IMG/VR virus record: IMGVR_UViG_3300020195_000047
Span: 1 to 45,077 of that record
Length of the DNA stretch: 45,077 bases
Origin: a virus
Direction: 5' to 3' (one strand)
Shown one piece after another: positions 30,308 to 39,113 of the stretch (the stretch's first letter is position 1; each line of letters starts with the position of its first letter). Position numbers and translations under genes: made by a program. The notes under the pieces are model-generated. The model was not told where the DNA came from. It was given only the letters and a program-made list of their open reading frames with translations, and did no database searches.

Positions 30308-32902
30308 ATGGACTACATCTTGAACCCCGGCGACCGGGACTACCAACTGGAAGCAGTTGCCGCAGTTTGGGCTAAGATCAAAAAAGCCGACAACGCTCTT
30401 GTCGTCCTGCTGATGGGCACAGGCAAGTGCCTCGGCAAAGACACGCCGATCCTTATGTATGACGGGACAACGAAGCTTGTACAAAATGTTGAGGTCGGGG
30501 ACAGGCTTATGGGTCCAGACTCATTGCCTCGAACCGTCCTGAGCCTATCCAGAGGAAGGGAAGAGATGTTCCGAGTAACTCCCATTAAGGGGGATTCTTG
30601 GACGTGTAACAAGTCTCACATCTTAAGCCTCAAAAGAACTCCTAGGGTTAAAGGCCATACACACGACTTAGAAAATGTATCCGTTGGAGACTTCTTAACA
30701 AAAGCAAGAACCATCCAGAAGCAGTACAAGCTCTGGGCTCCCGAGGGCATTGAGTTCAACGAGGACTCAAGCCTTGGTGATGACCCATATTTTTTAGGTT
30801 TATGGCTAGGAGATGGACAGTACAGAGATCCCATCATCTGCAAAAATGTTCCAGTCTTGACGGCGTGGCTCTCTGCCTACGCAGAATCCAAGGGGCTGTC
30901 GCTCAAGGAATACAAGTCGACCGGGCAATCGTCGTTTGCCTTGAGTGGAAACAGAGGGGACAAAAAAGGATGCAATCCTCTCAGGTCCATCATTTCAGAG
31001 GCAAAAATAAACAATGAGAAACGCATCCCGCATAGGTTTTTAACCTCCTCAACGCGGGACCGAATGAACCTGTTGGCCGGGCTCATTGATACGGACGGGT
31101 GCCTGACTAATGGGACTTACGAGATCGCAACAAAATACATTGGCCTTAGTGACGACATCCTACATTTAGCAAGGGGGCTGGGATTTGCCGCCACTCGAAG
31201 GGTTAAATGGGTTCGTCTTGAGGGGTGGGATAAAGCGAGGCCATACCAGCGGATATTCATAAGTGGGGATATCTCCACTGTCCCCGTCCTACAAGAGAAG
31301 CGGAAAGCTGCGATGAGGAGGCAGGTTAAAAACCACAGAATTCGCGGGTTCTCTTTAGAGTCTTTGGGCGAAGGGGATTACTACGGGGTTGAAATAGATG
31401 GAGACAGGCTTTTCCTGCTTGGAGACTTCACAGTCACTCACAACAGCCGCATCGCCTCCATGCTGATGATGCAGTCTTGGCGTGCAAAGCCAGATGTCAG
31501 AATCGACTTCGTTGTGAACCGTGTTGAGCTTCTGGGTCAGACGGTCCGGGTGCTTAGCGAGTTCTTCACCGACGATCAGCTAGGCACGTATACTGGCAAG
31601 AAGAAGCAGCTTGGGCGCATGATTACCGTGGGCACCATCCAAAGCCTGCATCGAGTAGAGCGAGAGCCACCGCACCTCATCATCCTGGACGAGGTTCATA
31701 ATGTCTCCGACTTGCCCGAGTCTGCCTACCGCAAGTACGTTGCGTCGAGCTATGAGCGCAACCCGAAGCTCAAGGTTGTCGGACTAACGGCAACCCCCTA
31801 CCGCTCCAACGGGTACATCTACGGAGAGAAGACCTCGATGTTCGACAGCGTGACCTACGGGCGCGACCTCAAGTGGGCGCTTGAGAAGGGCATCCTTGTC
31901 ATCCCTCGCATGAAGCGAGTCGAGGAACAGTTCGACGCCTCAGACATTAAGATTGTTGCTGGCGACTATGACCAGGTCGGGCTTGAGCGACTGACCAACG
32001 ACTTGGAGAAGGTGCGAGCCCAAGTGGCAGATGCCTTGCCTCGTTTAAACGGACGCAAGAAAATCGTTTGGGCCTGCACAGGCATCAAGCACAGCGAACT
32101 GTTGGCGGCGGTCTTGCGTGAGAACGGCGAAGACGCTGTGGCTTATCACTCGAAACTAGAAAGCCGCGATCCAGTGATGGACCACTGGAAGACAAAGGGG
32201 CGTCACCTGACGTTCATCTCGATCATCAAAGAGGGCTTCGACTTCCCGCCCATCGACTCTGTGTGCCTATGCTGCCCGACACGCTCTCCTGTGAAGTACC
32301 TCCAGATCGTGGGTCGTGGACTCCGCACGCATCCAGACAAGGTCGATTGTCTTGTTTTAGATTACGGGAAAGTTATTGAAAGCTGTGGCCCACTAGATAA
32401 GCCGTTCATTCGCAAGAAGGGCGAGAAGAACCCCAAAGAAAGCCTGATGAAGTTCTGCCCGCAGTGCTTGGAGTACATGGAGAAAACAATCCACCAGTGC
32501 CCGGCCTGTGGTTACGTACCACCTCCACCCGCCGAGCGTGACGGGACCAAGGCGCTCGACACCAGGCACCGCTCAGGGGCGATATTGTCAGGAGAGGTTG
32601 AGCCGCCGCCCTCGTCGTGGATTCCGATCCGCAGCGTAGTCATTGCGGAGCATAAGGCCAAGTCGGGCCGTATCTGCACCAAGATCACCTACCTGCCTGC
32701 CAACGCGCTAACCAAGCCCGTGGTTGAGTATTGCCCTTGGGGCACGCCGAAGGTGGACAACATCGCGAGGCATCGCCTAGCTCGTGTTGGCGTCAACGCT
32801 AAGAAAATGTCCGACATAAAAAACCAAGTGCCAATGGTCCCCACCCACATCAAGGTTGTGTGGGAGGAATACCCGAGAATTGAGGAGATGAAATATGAAT
32901 GA
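30308..32902 (+). CDS. DEAH-type helicase interrupted by an intein
   Basis: The frame has 864 codons; after removal of a 339-residue intein the helicase is 525 residues. The exteins restore Walker A as LMGTGK-SRIASML. Further motifs are LIILDEVHN (DEVH box), VVGLTATPYR and QIVGRGLRT (motif VI), so this is a superfamily 2 helicase. A C-terminal zinc ribbon (FCPQC and CPACGY) is unusual. It probably unwinds DNA during replication or recombination. GAAAGGAACCC precedes the ATG. Confidence 0.9.
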   Translation: MDYILNPGDRDYQLEAVAAVWAKIKKADNALVVLLMGTGKCLGKDTPILMYDGTTKLVQNVEVGDRLMGPDSLPRTVLSLSRGREEMFRVTPIKGDSWTCNKSHILSLKRTPRVKGHTHDLENVSVGDFLTKARTIQKQYKLWAPEGIEFNEDSSLGDDPYFLGLWLGDGQYRDPIICKNVPVLTAWLSAYAESKGLSLKEYKSTGQSSFALSGNRGDKKGCNPLRSIISEAKINNEKRIPHRFLTSSTRDRMNLLAGLIDTDGCLTNGTYEIATKYIGLSDDILHLARGLGFAATRRVKWVRLEGWDKARPYQRIFISGDISTVPVLQEKRKAAMRRQVKNHRIRGFSLESLGEGDYYGVEIDGDRLFLLGDFTVTHNSRIASMLMMQSWRAKPDVRIDFVVNRVELLGQTVRVLSEFFTDDQLGTYTGKKKQLGRMITVGTIQSLHRVEREPPHLIILDEVHNVSDLPESAYRKYVASSYERNPKLKVVGLTATPYRSNGYIYGEKTSMFDSVTYGRDLKWALEKGILVIPRMKRVEEQFDASDIKIVAGDYDQVGLERLTNDLEKVRAQVADALPRLNGRKKIVWACTGIKHSELLAAVLRENGEDAVAYHSKLESRDPVMDHWKTKGRHLTFISIIKEGFDFPPIDSVCLCCPTRSPVKYLQIVGRGLRTHPDKVDCLVLDYGKVIESCGPLDKPFIRKKGEKNPKESLMKFCPQCLEYMEKTIHQCPACGYVPPPPAERDGTKALDTRHRSGAILSGEVEPPPSSWIPIRSVVIAEHKAKSGRICTKITYLPANALTKPVVEYCPWGTPKVDNIARHRLARVGVNAKKMSDIKNQVPMVPTHIKVVWEEYPRIEEMKYE
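30428..31444 (+). other. Intein with LAGLIDADG homing endonuclease
   Basis: The intein starts with Cys (CLGKDTPILMYDG) after Gly-Lys of the P-loop and ends FTVTHN before the first extein Ser. Cys1, the terminal His-Asn and +1 Ser are all present, so splicing should work. The endonuclease motifs are FLGLWLGDG and LAGLIDTDG. Insertion between Lys and Ser of Walker A makes splicing essential for helicase activity. Confidence 0.93.
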
Positions 32903-33107
32903 ACTAAACCCAGAAGACGTGGCCTACATGAGGCGCGTGAAGCGCCGTATGGATTGGCTAGAGCTTCGCATTGCAAAGGACGCCCCAGGCGCATCGTTTG
33001 ATAGGGTAGAGAAATCTACGCTCCTGTGGCTCGTGTCTCGCGCCGGGCTAAAGGGGGTGCTTGATGCTGTCTTTGCCGAAGACCGTGAAATTGGAGAAGG
33101 AATATGA
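32895..33107 (+). CDS. Small hypothetical protein after the helicase
   Basis: This 70-residue helical protein (AYMRRVKRRMDWLELRIAKD) overlaps the helicase gene by 8 bases and the nuclease gene by 44. Function unknown; co-transcription suggests a replication link. Confidence 0.6.
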   Translation: MNELNPEDVAYMRRVKRRMDWLELRIAKDAPGASFDRVEKSTLLWLVSRAGLKGVLDAVFAEDREIGEGI

Positions 33108-33414
33108 GAACGAGATTCTCGACTACCTGAACCAGCGCGGGGACTGCTTGGCCTTTAAGGTCAACACGATGGGAGTCTTCGATATCACCACTGGTCGGCA
33201 TCGCTCCAAATCTAAGTACGACCTCAACGGTCAGGCGGACATAACGGCAGCGTTTAAAGGTGGCATCGTGATCTTCTTTGAGGTTAAAAAACCAGGCGGT
33301 CGTCAGTCCCCAGCGCAGAAAGCGTTTGAGGACAGGCTCAAGAAACTAGGCAATCGGTATTTTGTCGTCGTAACGGTCGATGACGTAAGAAAGGCAATCA
33401 ATGAATCCCTTTGA
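33064..33414 (+). CDS. VRR-NUC nuclease
   Basis: This is a 116-residue protein. GQADITAAFKGGIVIFFEVK followed by KPGGRQSPAQKAF is the catalytic D...EVK core of the VRR-NUC (PD-(D/E)XK) family, and YFVVVTVDDVRKAI is its usual last strand. Phage copies probably cleave branched DNA during replication or packaging. The start could be ATG 33064 or GTG 33085, since the upstream gene overlaps. Confidence 0.85.
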   Translation: MLSLPKTVKLEKEYENEILDYLNQRGDCLAFKVNTMGVFDITTGRHRSKSKYDLNGQADITAAFKGGIVIFFEVKKPGGRQSPAQKAFEDRLKKLGNRYFVVVTVDDVRKAINESL

Positions 33415-34342
33415 AGAAAACAGCATTAAAACCCAAGGCAGCGCCGCATGGCTGGAGGATCGGAAGCTGGGGATCGGCGGCAGTGAAATCGCCATCGTCC
33501 TTGGCCTCTCGCCATACAAAACCCCCTATCAGCTCTGGCTTGAAAAGACTGGGCTCATCGAGCCGGAGGACATCAGCAGTCTTCCGCACGTCATGCGCGG
33601 AACGCTGGCTGAGCCTGTGGCCCGGAAGAAGCTTGAGGACAGTCTTGGGTTCAAACTCGCGCCGATGGTCTATGACCAGCGTGGGGACGTTCGTTTCTCC
33701 TCCGATGGAACCAACCAGCAAAAGGGCGTTTTTATCGAAATCAAGGCCATGGGATTGGACGCCCATCTCGCCGCCGGAGAGGGTGGGAGCCAGAACGTCC
33801 CCGCGCACTATATGCCACAGGTTGTCTGGGGCTTTGGCGCTGACCAACTTATGACTACGTGTTACTTCGTGTCCGTTCGCCCGGAGGACGGCCACAAGTG
33901 CCACGTCATCACGATTGAACGCACGCCAGAAATCGACAGCACGTTCAAGGATTACCGCACCAAAGCCATGGAGTTCATGACCATGGTGCGCACCAAGACC
34001 CCGCCTCCGCTCACCAGCAGGGACTGCGTGGCGATAGAGAACAACCAGGTGTTTGAGGCAGACGTTGAGCTGTGGCAGCGGGCCAAGATGCATATGGCTG
34101 AGGCCGAGGCGGCTCTTGAACACGCCGAAACCCTGCTCAAGGCGTGGGTGGATGATGAGGCTGCTGGCTCCGTCGAGGGCTACGGCGTTAAGATCACCCG
34201 CGTACAGCGCCAGGGCACCGTTTCTTGGAGTAAAATTCCTCAGGTCAAAGCTCTGCCGCCTGAGGTCATCGAGCCCTACCGTGGGGCTCCTAGTGTGTCA
34301 GTGCGGATCACCGCTAAGAAAGAAGGAAAAGAAAATGGATAA
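33401..34342 (+). CDS. YqaJ/lambda-exonuclease-like recombinase
   Basis: This is a 313-residue protein. KLGIGGSEIAIVLGLSPYKT and PYQLWLEKTG are the family's N-terminal motif; MRGTLAEPVARKK, FSSDGTNQQKGVFIEIKAMG (metal-binding Asp, Glu and Lys) and PAHYMPQVVWG follow in order. It should be a 5'-3' double-strand exonuclease feeding the annealing proteins upstream. It overlaps the VRR-NUC gene by 14 bases. Confidence 0.88.
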   Translation: MNPFEENSIKTQGSAAWLEDRKLGIGGSEIAIVLGLSPYKTPYQLWLEKTGLIEPEDISSLPHVMRGTLAEPVARKKLEDSLGFKLAPMVYDQRGDVRFSSDGTNQQKGVFIEIKAMGLDAHLAAGEGGSQNVPAHYMPQVVWGFGADQLMTTCYFVSVRPEDGHKCHVITIERTPEIDSTFKDYRTKAMEFMTMVRTKTPPPLTSRDCVAIENNQVFEADVELWQRAKMHMAEAEAALEHAETLLKAWVDDEAAGSVEGYGVKITRVQRQGTVSWSKIPQVKALPPEVIEPYRGAPSVSVRITAKKEGKENG

Positions 34343-34688
34343 ATTTGAACGGTCGGTTCTCATCGGGGGCGCTGACCCCACGTACTCCTACACTAAGGGC
34401 ATCGGGATCATCTTGGTGAACAGCCGCCGTGTTGAGATTCAAAACGTCATTGTGTCCAGCCCGGACGAGCTTCAGCATTTGGCGGCCGTTTTGAGCGCCG
34501 CGTATTTAGACCACCAGAAGCTTGCCCGTGGGGCGACTAAGCTTGCGCATCCGTTGAAACACGAGGAGGAGAAACGCCTGCGCGTTGTTGCCAGCTCTAT
34601 TTCTTTCGGGGGTCAGGGCTCAACTGAGGAAGATTCCCCTCAGTCTCAAGCTCCTTCAGACGATCTGCAAGATCCTGTAGTGTCTTAA
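34335..34688 (+). CDS. Hypothetical protein ending the recombination operon
   Basis: This 117-residue protein (MDKFERSVLIGGADPTYSYT) overlaps the exonuclease gene by 8 bases. Its last ~30 residues are Ser/Gln/Asp-rich and lie antisense to the end of the leftward gene at 34597, so the two operons overlap tail to tail. Function unknown. Confidence 0.6.
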   Translation: MDKFERSVLIGGADPTYSYTKGIGIILVNSRRVEIQNVIVSSPDELQHLAAVLSAAYLDHQKLARGATKLAHPLKHEEEKRLRVVASSISFGGQGSTEEDSPQSQAPSDDLQDPVVS

Positions 34689-34800
34689 TTTTCTTCGCGT
34701 TGGGCTTCTTCTTTTTAGCATCAGGAGGAAGCCCGTATACGCCCGGACCAGTGGAGACGATGCCGATTGGCTTGCCGTCTTTGTCTTTAATGATCGCCAT
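34597..34800 (-). CDS. Small basic hypothetical virion-region protein
   Basis: This 67-residue protein (GIVSTGPGVYGLPPDAKKKK) has a Lys-rich centre and a helical C-terminus. Its end overlaps the converging gene by 92 bases, and its start abuts the stop of the next gene upstream. It may be a minor virion or accessory protein. Confidence 0.55.
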   Translation of the reverse strand: MAIIKDKDGKPIGIVSTGPGVYGLPPDAKKKKPNAKKIKTLQDLADRLKELETEGNLPQLSPDPRKK

Positions 34801-35015
34801 TACGAGTCGTCCTCGTCCATTTCGGCGGCCATGTCCTTTAAGTCTTGGAGCGATTGGACGGCCCTGTACTTCTTGGCGAGCTTCTTTTGGACGCGCTCCA
34901 TGAGGACTTTGTTGCCCTTGATTTCTTCGGCACGGATAAGTGCGTCTACGGCGCTGTCTGCTTCGTAGTCTGTGTCTTTGTCGTCTGATTTAGGCTTTTC
35001 GGGTTGGGACTTCAT
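34800..35015 (-). CDS. Small acidic hypothetical protein
   Basis: This 71-residue, highly charged helical protein (LQDLKDMAAEMDEDDS) has AAAGGAAG before the ATG and overlaps the upstream stop by 4 bases. Function unknown. Confidence 0.6.
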   Translation of the reverse strand: MKSQPEKPKSDDKDTDYEADSAVDALIRAEEIKGNKVLMERVQKKLAKKYRAVQSLQDLKDMAAEMDEDDS

Positions 35016-36979
35016 TTTATTACTTCCTTTTCTTTTTCACGGTTTTGCATGGCGCTCCAAGCTGAGGTGACACCGCCAGGGCTGAGGAATTTGCGGCTGA
35101 GAAATTTCCCAAAGGCGTCAGTTGCGTTAGCCGCCTTGGCGCCTTGCTTCAGCATAGCCGGAGAGGACAGGCTGCTACCAGCCGCGCCAGCGGCCAAGAT
35201 GAGCGGCCAGTTGGGGGTGTTGCCGCCCGTGACCTGGTCAAGGCCAGCAGCCGCGCCGCCAGCAGCCGCGCCCACGACAAGGCCACCGGCAAGGCGGCCA
35301 GGGCTAGACGGCAGGAACGAGGTGTAATCCTTGCCGAACCGAGAATACACATCGGCGATGTCGAAGCCCTTTTTGGCCTGCGTCTTCCAAACATTATCGA
35401 CTTCTTGGATCTGCTTTTGGCTGTAAGGCCCGCGAGCAGCATCGGCGAACGTCTTGAACGGGTTGGGGTCAAACTCCTTGGGGTCAGGCATGACCTTGTC
35501 GAGCTTTTCTAAGTCCTGCACCCGCTTGGCCCACAGCTCACGCGCATTCTTAAGGGCGGGAACTTGCCCCTCAAGCGCAGCGTCGATATTTTGGATCGTC
35601 TTCGCTGCGGAGGCCTTTAAACGCTTTTCAAAGGCGGTTGAGGTCGCGGTGGACTTATTTTTAAAAAGATTGAACTCGCCTTTGAGGGGGTCTTTGAGCG
35701 ACGCAGCCCCCTTGAGGGAGACGCGGTCACTGGTCCCAACCAGGGCCTTAACGGACTCACGCGCCTTAATCGCAGCCTTAATGGCCTCTTCAGAGCCACT
35801 TTCAAGGGCCTCGTTTTTAAGCTCATCAAGCGTGTCGTAAAGCGGTTGCACCAGCGGCTTGCGGGCAAGCGCCCCCGCTTGGTCGCCAAGAGGAACGTCT
35901 TTGTCGGCCGTTCTGAGAAGCCGAAGCGTCTCCTTGTACTGAGCCTTTGCCCCTTTGCGGGCGGCCTTGCCTTTCGTCAGCTCCTTGGTAACGATGTCCT
36001 CGTTGGCGTAGGTGCGCAGGTCAGTCAGGTAGTCGCCGAACTCCAGGCCAGCACGGGCGGCCTCGTCACGGTCAAGGTATTGGAGAAGCACCTCTGGTCC
36101 AGCGTAGGCTTCTTTCGACTTCTGCTTGATGGTGTTTTTTGTGCCTCCGATTACCTTGTCAAGAAACTCAGTTTCGCCTTTGAAGCCTCCGGCGTCTAAT
36201 TCCTTCACTTCGCCCATGTATTTACGGAGGTTCTGAAGCGTCACCTTGGGGATGCCAGAAACTTTTCCAGCGAGCCAAGGGAAGGCGTTTTCCGTGACTT
36301 GGTCGTAGGTACGCCCGATGGCGCCACGTCCAGAGCGGGCCAAGTCTTCGGCCACTTTGCCGTACTTGGCAGCAGCAGCGTTTAAACTCTTTTTGTTGGC
36401 CCCGACACCAAACATAATGGGGGCAGCACCACCAATGGCGGCAGACATGCCGATCTCGGACGGACTGAAGTTCTTGGGTCCAAGCCCGAGGCCTGCGCCT
36501 AAGAGCTGACGAGCAGCCTCAGATCCACCGCCAATAGCTGCGCCAATCCCCATAGCCGGACCCATCGCGACAGGCAGTTTGCCGATCACGCCGAGGGCTC
36601 CTTCGGCCAGAGTGGGGATCAGGTCAGGAGCAAATTCAAGAACATCCTTAGGCCAATCGGCCGCCCCAGAAGGGTCCAAGACCTTGCGGGGAGCGTTTGC
36701 TCGTACTTCTTCGGGAGAACGAATCCACATCTCGCCGTCTTCGTTCTCGGTGATCTCATGATTTGGGAGCTGTTCACGCAGATACTCGATACCGCGACCG
36801 TTAGCGCCGAAGCCTTTAATCAGCGCCCGACGAGCCGTACCAACGTCGGGATGTTGCTCGTTGAGAGCTTGCTTCGTGCTGCCGCCATCAAGCGCATCAA
36901 GTGCGCCGTCGGACAGCTTCGAGTAATCGCCAGACTCAAGCGCATCTAAGTCGGCGTCTGAGAGTTTTGTGAGATCCAT
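35012..36979 (-). CDS. Internal virion (ejection) protein
   Basis: This is a 655-residue protein. It has an acidic start (LTKLSDADLDALESGDYSKL), hydrophobic Gly/Ala-rich segments that could insert in membranes (MGIGAAIGGGSEAARQLLGA and GGLVVGAAAGGAAAG), and long charged helices. Large proteins of this kind next to tail-hub genes in podoviruses are usually ejected with the DNA to form a channel across the envelope. The call rests on composition and position. Confidence 0.6.
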   Translation of the reverse strand: MDLTKLSDADLDALESGDYSKLSDGALDALDGGSTKQALNEQHPDVGTARRALIKGFGANGRGIEYLREQLPNHEITENEDGEMWIRSPEEVRANAPRKVLDPSGAADWPKDVLEFAPDLIPTLAEGALGVIGKLPVAMGPAMGIGAAIGGGSEAARQLLGAGLGLGPKNFSPSEIGMSAAIGGAAPIMFGVGANKKSLNAAAAKYGKVAEDLARSGRGAIGRTYDQVTENAFPWLAGKVSGIPKVTLQNLRKYMGEVKELDAGGFKGETEFLDKVIGGTKNTIKQKSKEAYAGPEVLLQYLDRDEAARAGLEFGDYLTDLRTYANEDIVTKELTKGKAARKGAKAQYKETLRLLRTADKDVPLGDQAGALARKPLVQPLYDTLDELKNEALESGSEEAIKAAIKARESVKALVGTSDRVSLKGAASLKDPLKGEFNLFKNKSTATSTAFEKRLKASAAKTIQNIDAALEGQVPALKNARELWAKRVQDLEKLDKVMPDPKEFDPNPFKTFADAARGPYSQKQIQEVDNVWKTQAKKGFDIADVYSRFGKDYTSFLPSSPGRLAGGLVVGAAAGGAAAGLDQVTGGNTPNWPLILAAGAAGSSLSSPAMLKQGAKAANATDAFGKFLSRKFLSPGGVTSAWSAMQNREKEKEVIK

Positions 36980-38688
36980 TAGCCAAGCTCCTGGAGCAGC
37001 TTCATCAGGCCCGGCTTGAGCCGCTCATACGGCGTGCCTTGGATCTCTTGTGCTTGCCGATCCTTAGACTCCAGCAAGTGTCTGTCAGGCATGTTAAAGC
37101 GATTGCGCTGCGCAATCGCGAATGCCTGCATCAACTCTGGGTCTTGCATCCAACCTGGCCCCATGATCCGATCTGCGTTGTCAAACGAATGGGCAAGGGC
37201 GGCTTTTTTGTAGGCCATAATCCCCTCCGGCGTCTGGATGTCGAACTGAGAGATAAGGTCCATCGGCCAAGTAAAGATTTCATCCATCACGGACGCAGGT
37301 CCACGACTAGGCCCGTCCAGTGTTTGCGTTTCCTTGTCGGCGTCAAAGCTTTGATCCATAGGAGGGACCACAAACTCATCGACGGATTCACGACGAGGCA
37401 GGAACATCTCAGGCTCGGGCTCTTGACGCCAACCGCTAGGGTATTCCTTGAATCCCTCTTCGGCGCGTGAGAACCCTCCAGGTGCGGGCTCAGCGCGGTA
37501 GCCGTTCTCAAGCGTCGCTCCGAGAGGTGTCTCGTCCGGTTGCTCGCCAACAGACTGAGGGGTGCGCCCCTGGCGGCGGGCTTTCTCAGCCCGAACGGCG
37601 TTCATGTCGATGCCTCCAGGTTGAGTCGACGGGACTCCGCCTTCGACAGAGAAGACGGAGTGCTTGCTCGTAGGAGCGCCTGGGCCAAAGGTGCGCTCGT
37701 ACTCTGCTGCCTCTTCGGGCTGGGCTGTTTCGCGGTTGCGAAGCCTGCCTTTAACCGTGGCGCGGAAGCGGCTCATCACAAGCCTAAGGGCGTCCGGGCT
37801 CTGGCCAGCAGCCGTCCCCATTTGTTCAGCCCAGGCCAGTTGCTCGTTTGCAGTGAGCGTAGCGCCGAACTGATTGTTACGCAGGACGCCCACAAGGCCT
37901 TCAACGGCCTGCTTGTTGCGGTTCGCCTCCCCGCCGTCCTTACTCAACGAGTGCATGAGAGGGCGCTGCCAAGTGTCCGGCAGGTTGAACTTATCTTTAA
38001 ACGGGTTCAACTGAAGAGACTGGTCGAAGCCAGGGATAGGCGTTTTGTTCTTGGAATCAAAGATCGTGGGGATCGCCTTTTGGATGGCCGCTAAGTTATC
38101 AATGGAGAGCTGCGCCTCGTCTTTCTCGATGCGGTCGCCATAGCCCTTCATGTCGAGCTTCTTCCCACTGCCCCCCCCACGGCCCTCACGAGGGAGCTGC
38201 TTCTGAGCTTCCTGCATGGACTCGCCAATGGTTGTCTTCTTTTGGTTCATGCCCATCTTCATGGCGTTGATAATCGTGTTGGCGCGGGTAGCTTCAGAGT
38301 CCCCGACCATGTCCTGCATGGCTCCAAGGCGCCCGAAGACGGAGCCAGCGGATTCCGGGGCCTCGTAGCCAATGTCGCGGCCCAGGATGCCCTTAGTGAA
38401 GCCAGCGAGGGGACTCAGGTCCGTTTGGACGCCTTGAGCCCGAGTGGAGCTAATGAGGTCGCGAAGCTTGTCAGAGCTGATGGCCTGTTCATTGACTCCG
38501 GGGACGCTTTCGCCCATGCCGACCAATGATTTAAACGCTTCGGGAGACAGGGGCTCAGTCGTCTCATTGACAGTAATGCTGTCGTAACCGCGCAAGGGGA
38601 TAGTGCCTGGCGCACCGACACCAAAGGGGGGGGCCTGCGCTGGCTTGCGCCCACCATTGAAAATATGCAGCAGGTCTTTGAATTCCAT
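36979..38688 (-). CDS. Internal virion or tail-associated protein
   Basis: This is a 569-residue protein, polar, rich in Pro, Glu and Arg in the C-terminal half and helical before that. No enzyme motif is visible. It is coupled to both neighbours (TAATG downstream). By position it is a second ejection-type protein. Confidence 0.55.
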   Translation of the reverse strand: MEFKDLLHIFNGGRKPAQAPPFGVGAPGTIPLRGYDSITVNETTEPLSPEAFKSLVGMGESVPGVNEQAISSDKLRDLISSTRAQGVQTDLSPLAGFTKGILGRDIGYEAPESAGSVFGRLGAMQDMVGDSEATRANTIINAMKMGMNQKKTTIGESMQEAQKQLPREGRGGGSGKKLDMKGYGDRIEKDEAQLSIDNLAAIQKAIPTIFDSKNKTPIPGFDQSLQLNPFKDKFNLPDTWQRPLMHSLSKDGGEANRNKQAVEGLVGVLRNNQFGATLTANEQLAWAEQMGTAAGQSPDALRLVMSRFRATVKGRLRNRETAQPEEAAEYERTFGPGAPTSKHSVFSVEGGVPSTQPGGIDMNAVRAEKARRQGRTPQSVGEQPDETPLGATLENGYRAEPAPGGFSRAEEGFKEYPSGWRQEPEPEMFLPRRESVDEFVVPPMDQSFDADKETQTLDGPSRGPASVMDEIFTWPMDLISQFDIQTPEGIMAYKKAALAHSFDNADRIMGPGWMQDPELMQAFAIAQRNRFNMPDRHLLESKDRQAQEIQGTPYERLKPGLMKLLQELG

Positions 38689-39098
38689 CAGCTCCCCCAG
38701 AGACTATAGGCGCGTTGCTTTTGAGGGCCGAGGAGGCTGGAGCGATTGCGCACGCCACCTTCCCATGCCGAAGTGCGAGCAGGAAGCGTCTGAACCTGTG
38801 CGTCTATGCCCGCAGGAGAAGAAGACGGCATACCGCCAGCCCGAAGGTTGGAGTTAGCGATCTGGCTCGCTTCAAGGTTTTGAGCAAACGAAGCGCCAGA
38901 GAGGGCGCCACCAGCGATGTCGCCAAGGGCGTTTGTCTGGCGAATTTGGGTGCTAGGCGCCATGTTGGACCACGGAGAATAGAGAATCTCCATGGCACGT
39001 TGTTTCTTGTCGCTTTCTTGACCCTTGTGGTTAAGCAGGGCCTTGAGGCCGCCAAGGGCCGCCCCACCAAGCGCCATAGGAATAAGAGGCACAGGCAT
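38688..39098 (-). CDS. Small virion-region protein
   Basis: This 136-residue protein has a Gly/Ala-rich N-terminus (PLIPMALGGAALGGLKALLN) and Ala/Ser-rich middle, resembling small internal virion proteins. GGGAG precedes the ATG. Confidence 0.55.
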   Translation of the reverse strand: MPVPLIPMALGGAALGGLKALLNHKGQESDKKQRAMEILYSPWSNMAPSTQIRQTNALGDIAGGALSGASFAQNLEASQIANSNLRAGGMPSSSPAGIDAQVQTLPARTSAWEGGVRNRSSLLGPQKQRAYSLWGS

Positions 39099-39113
39099 TA
39101 TATTTCTCCCATC

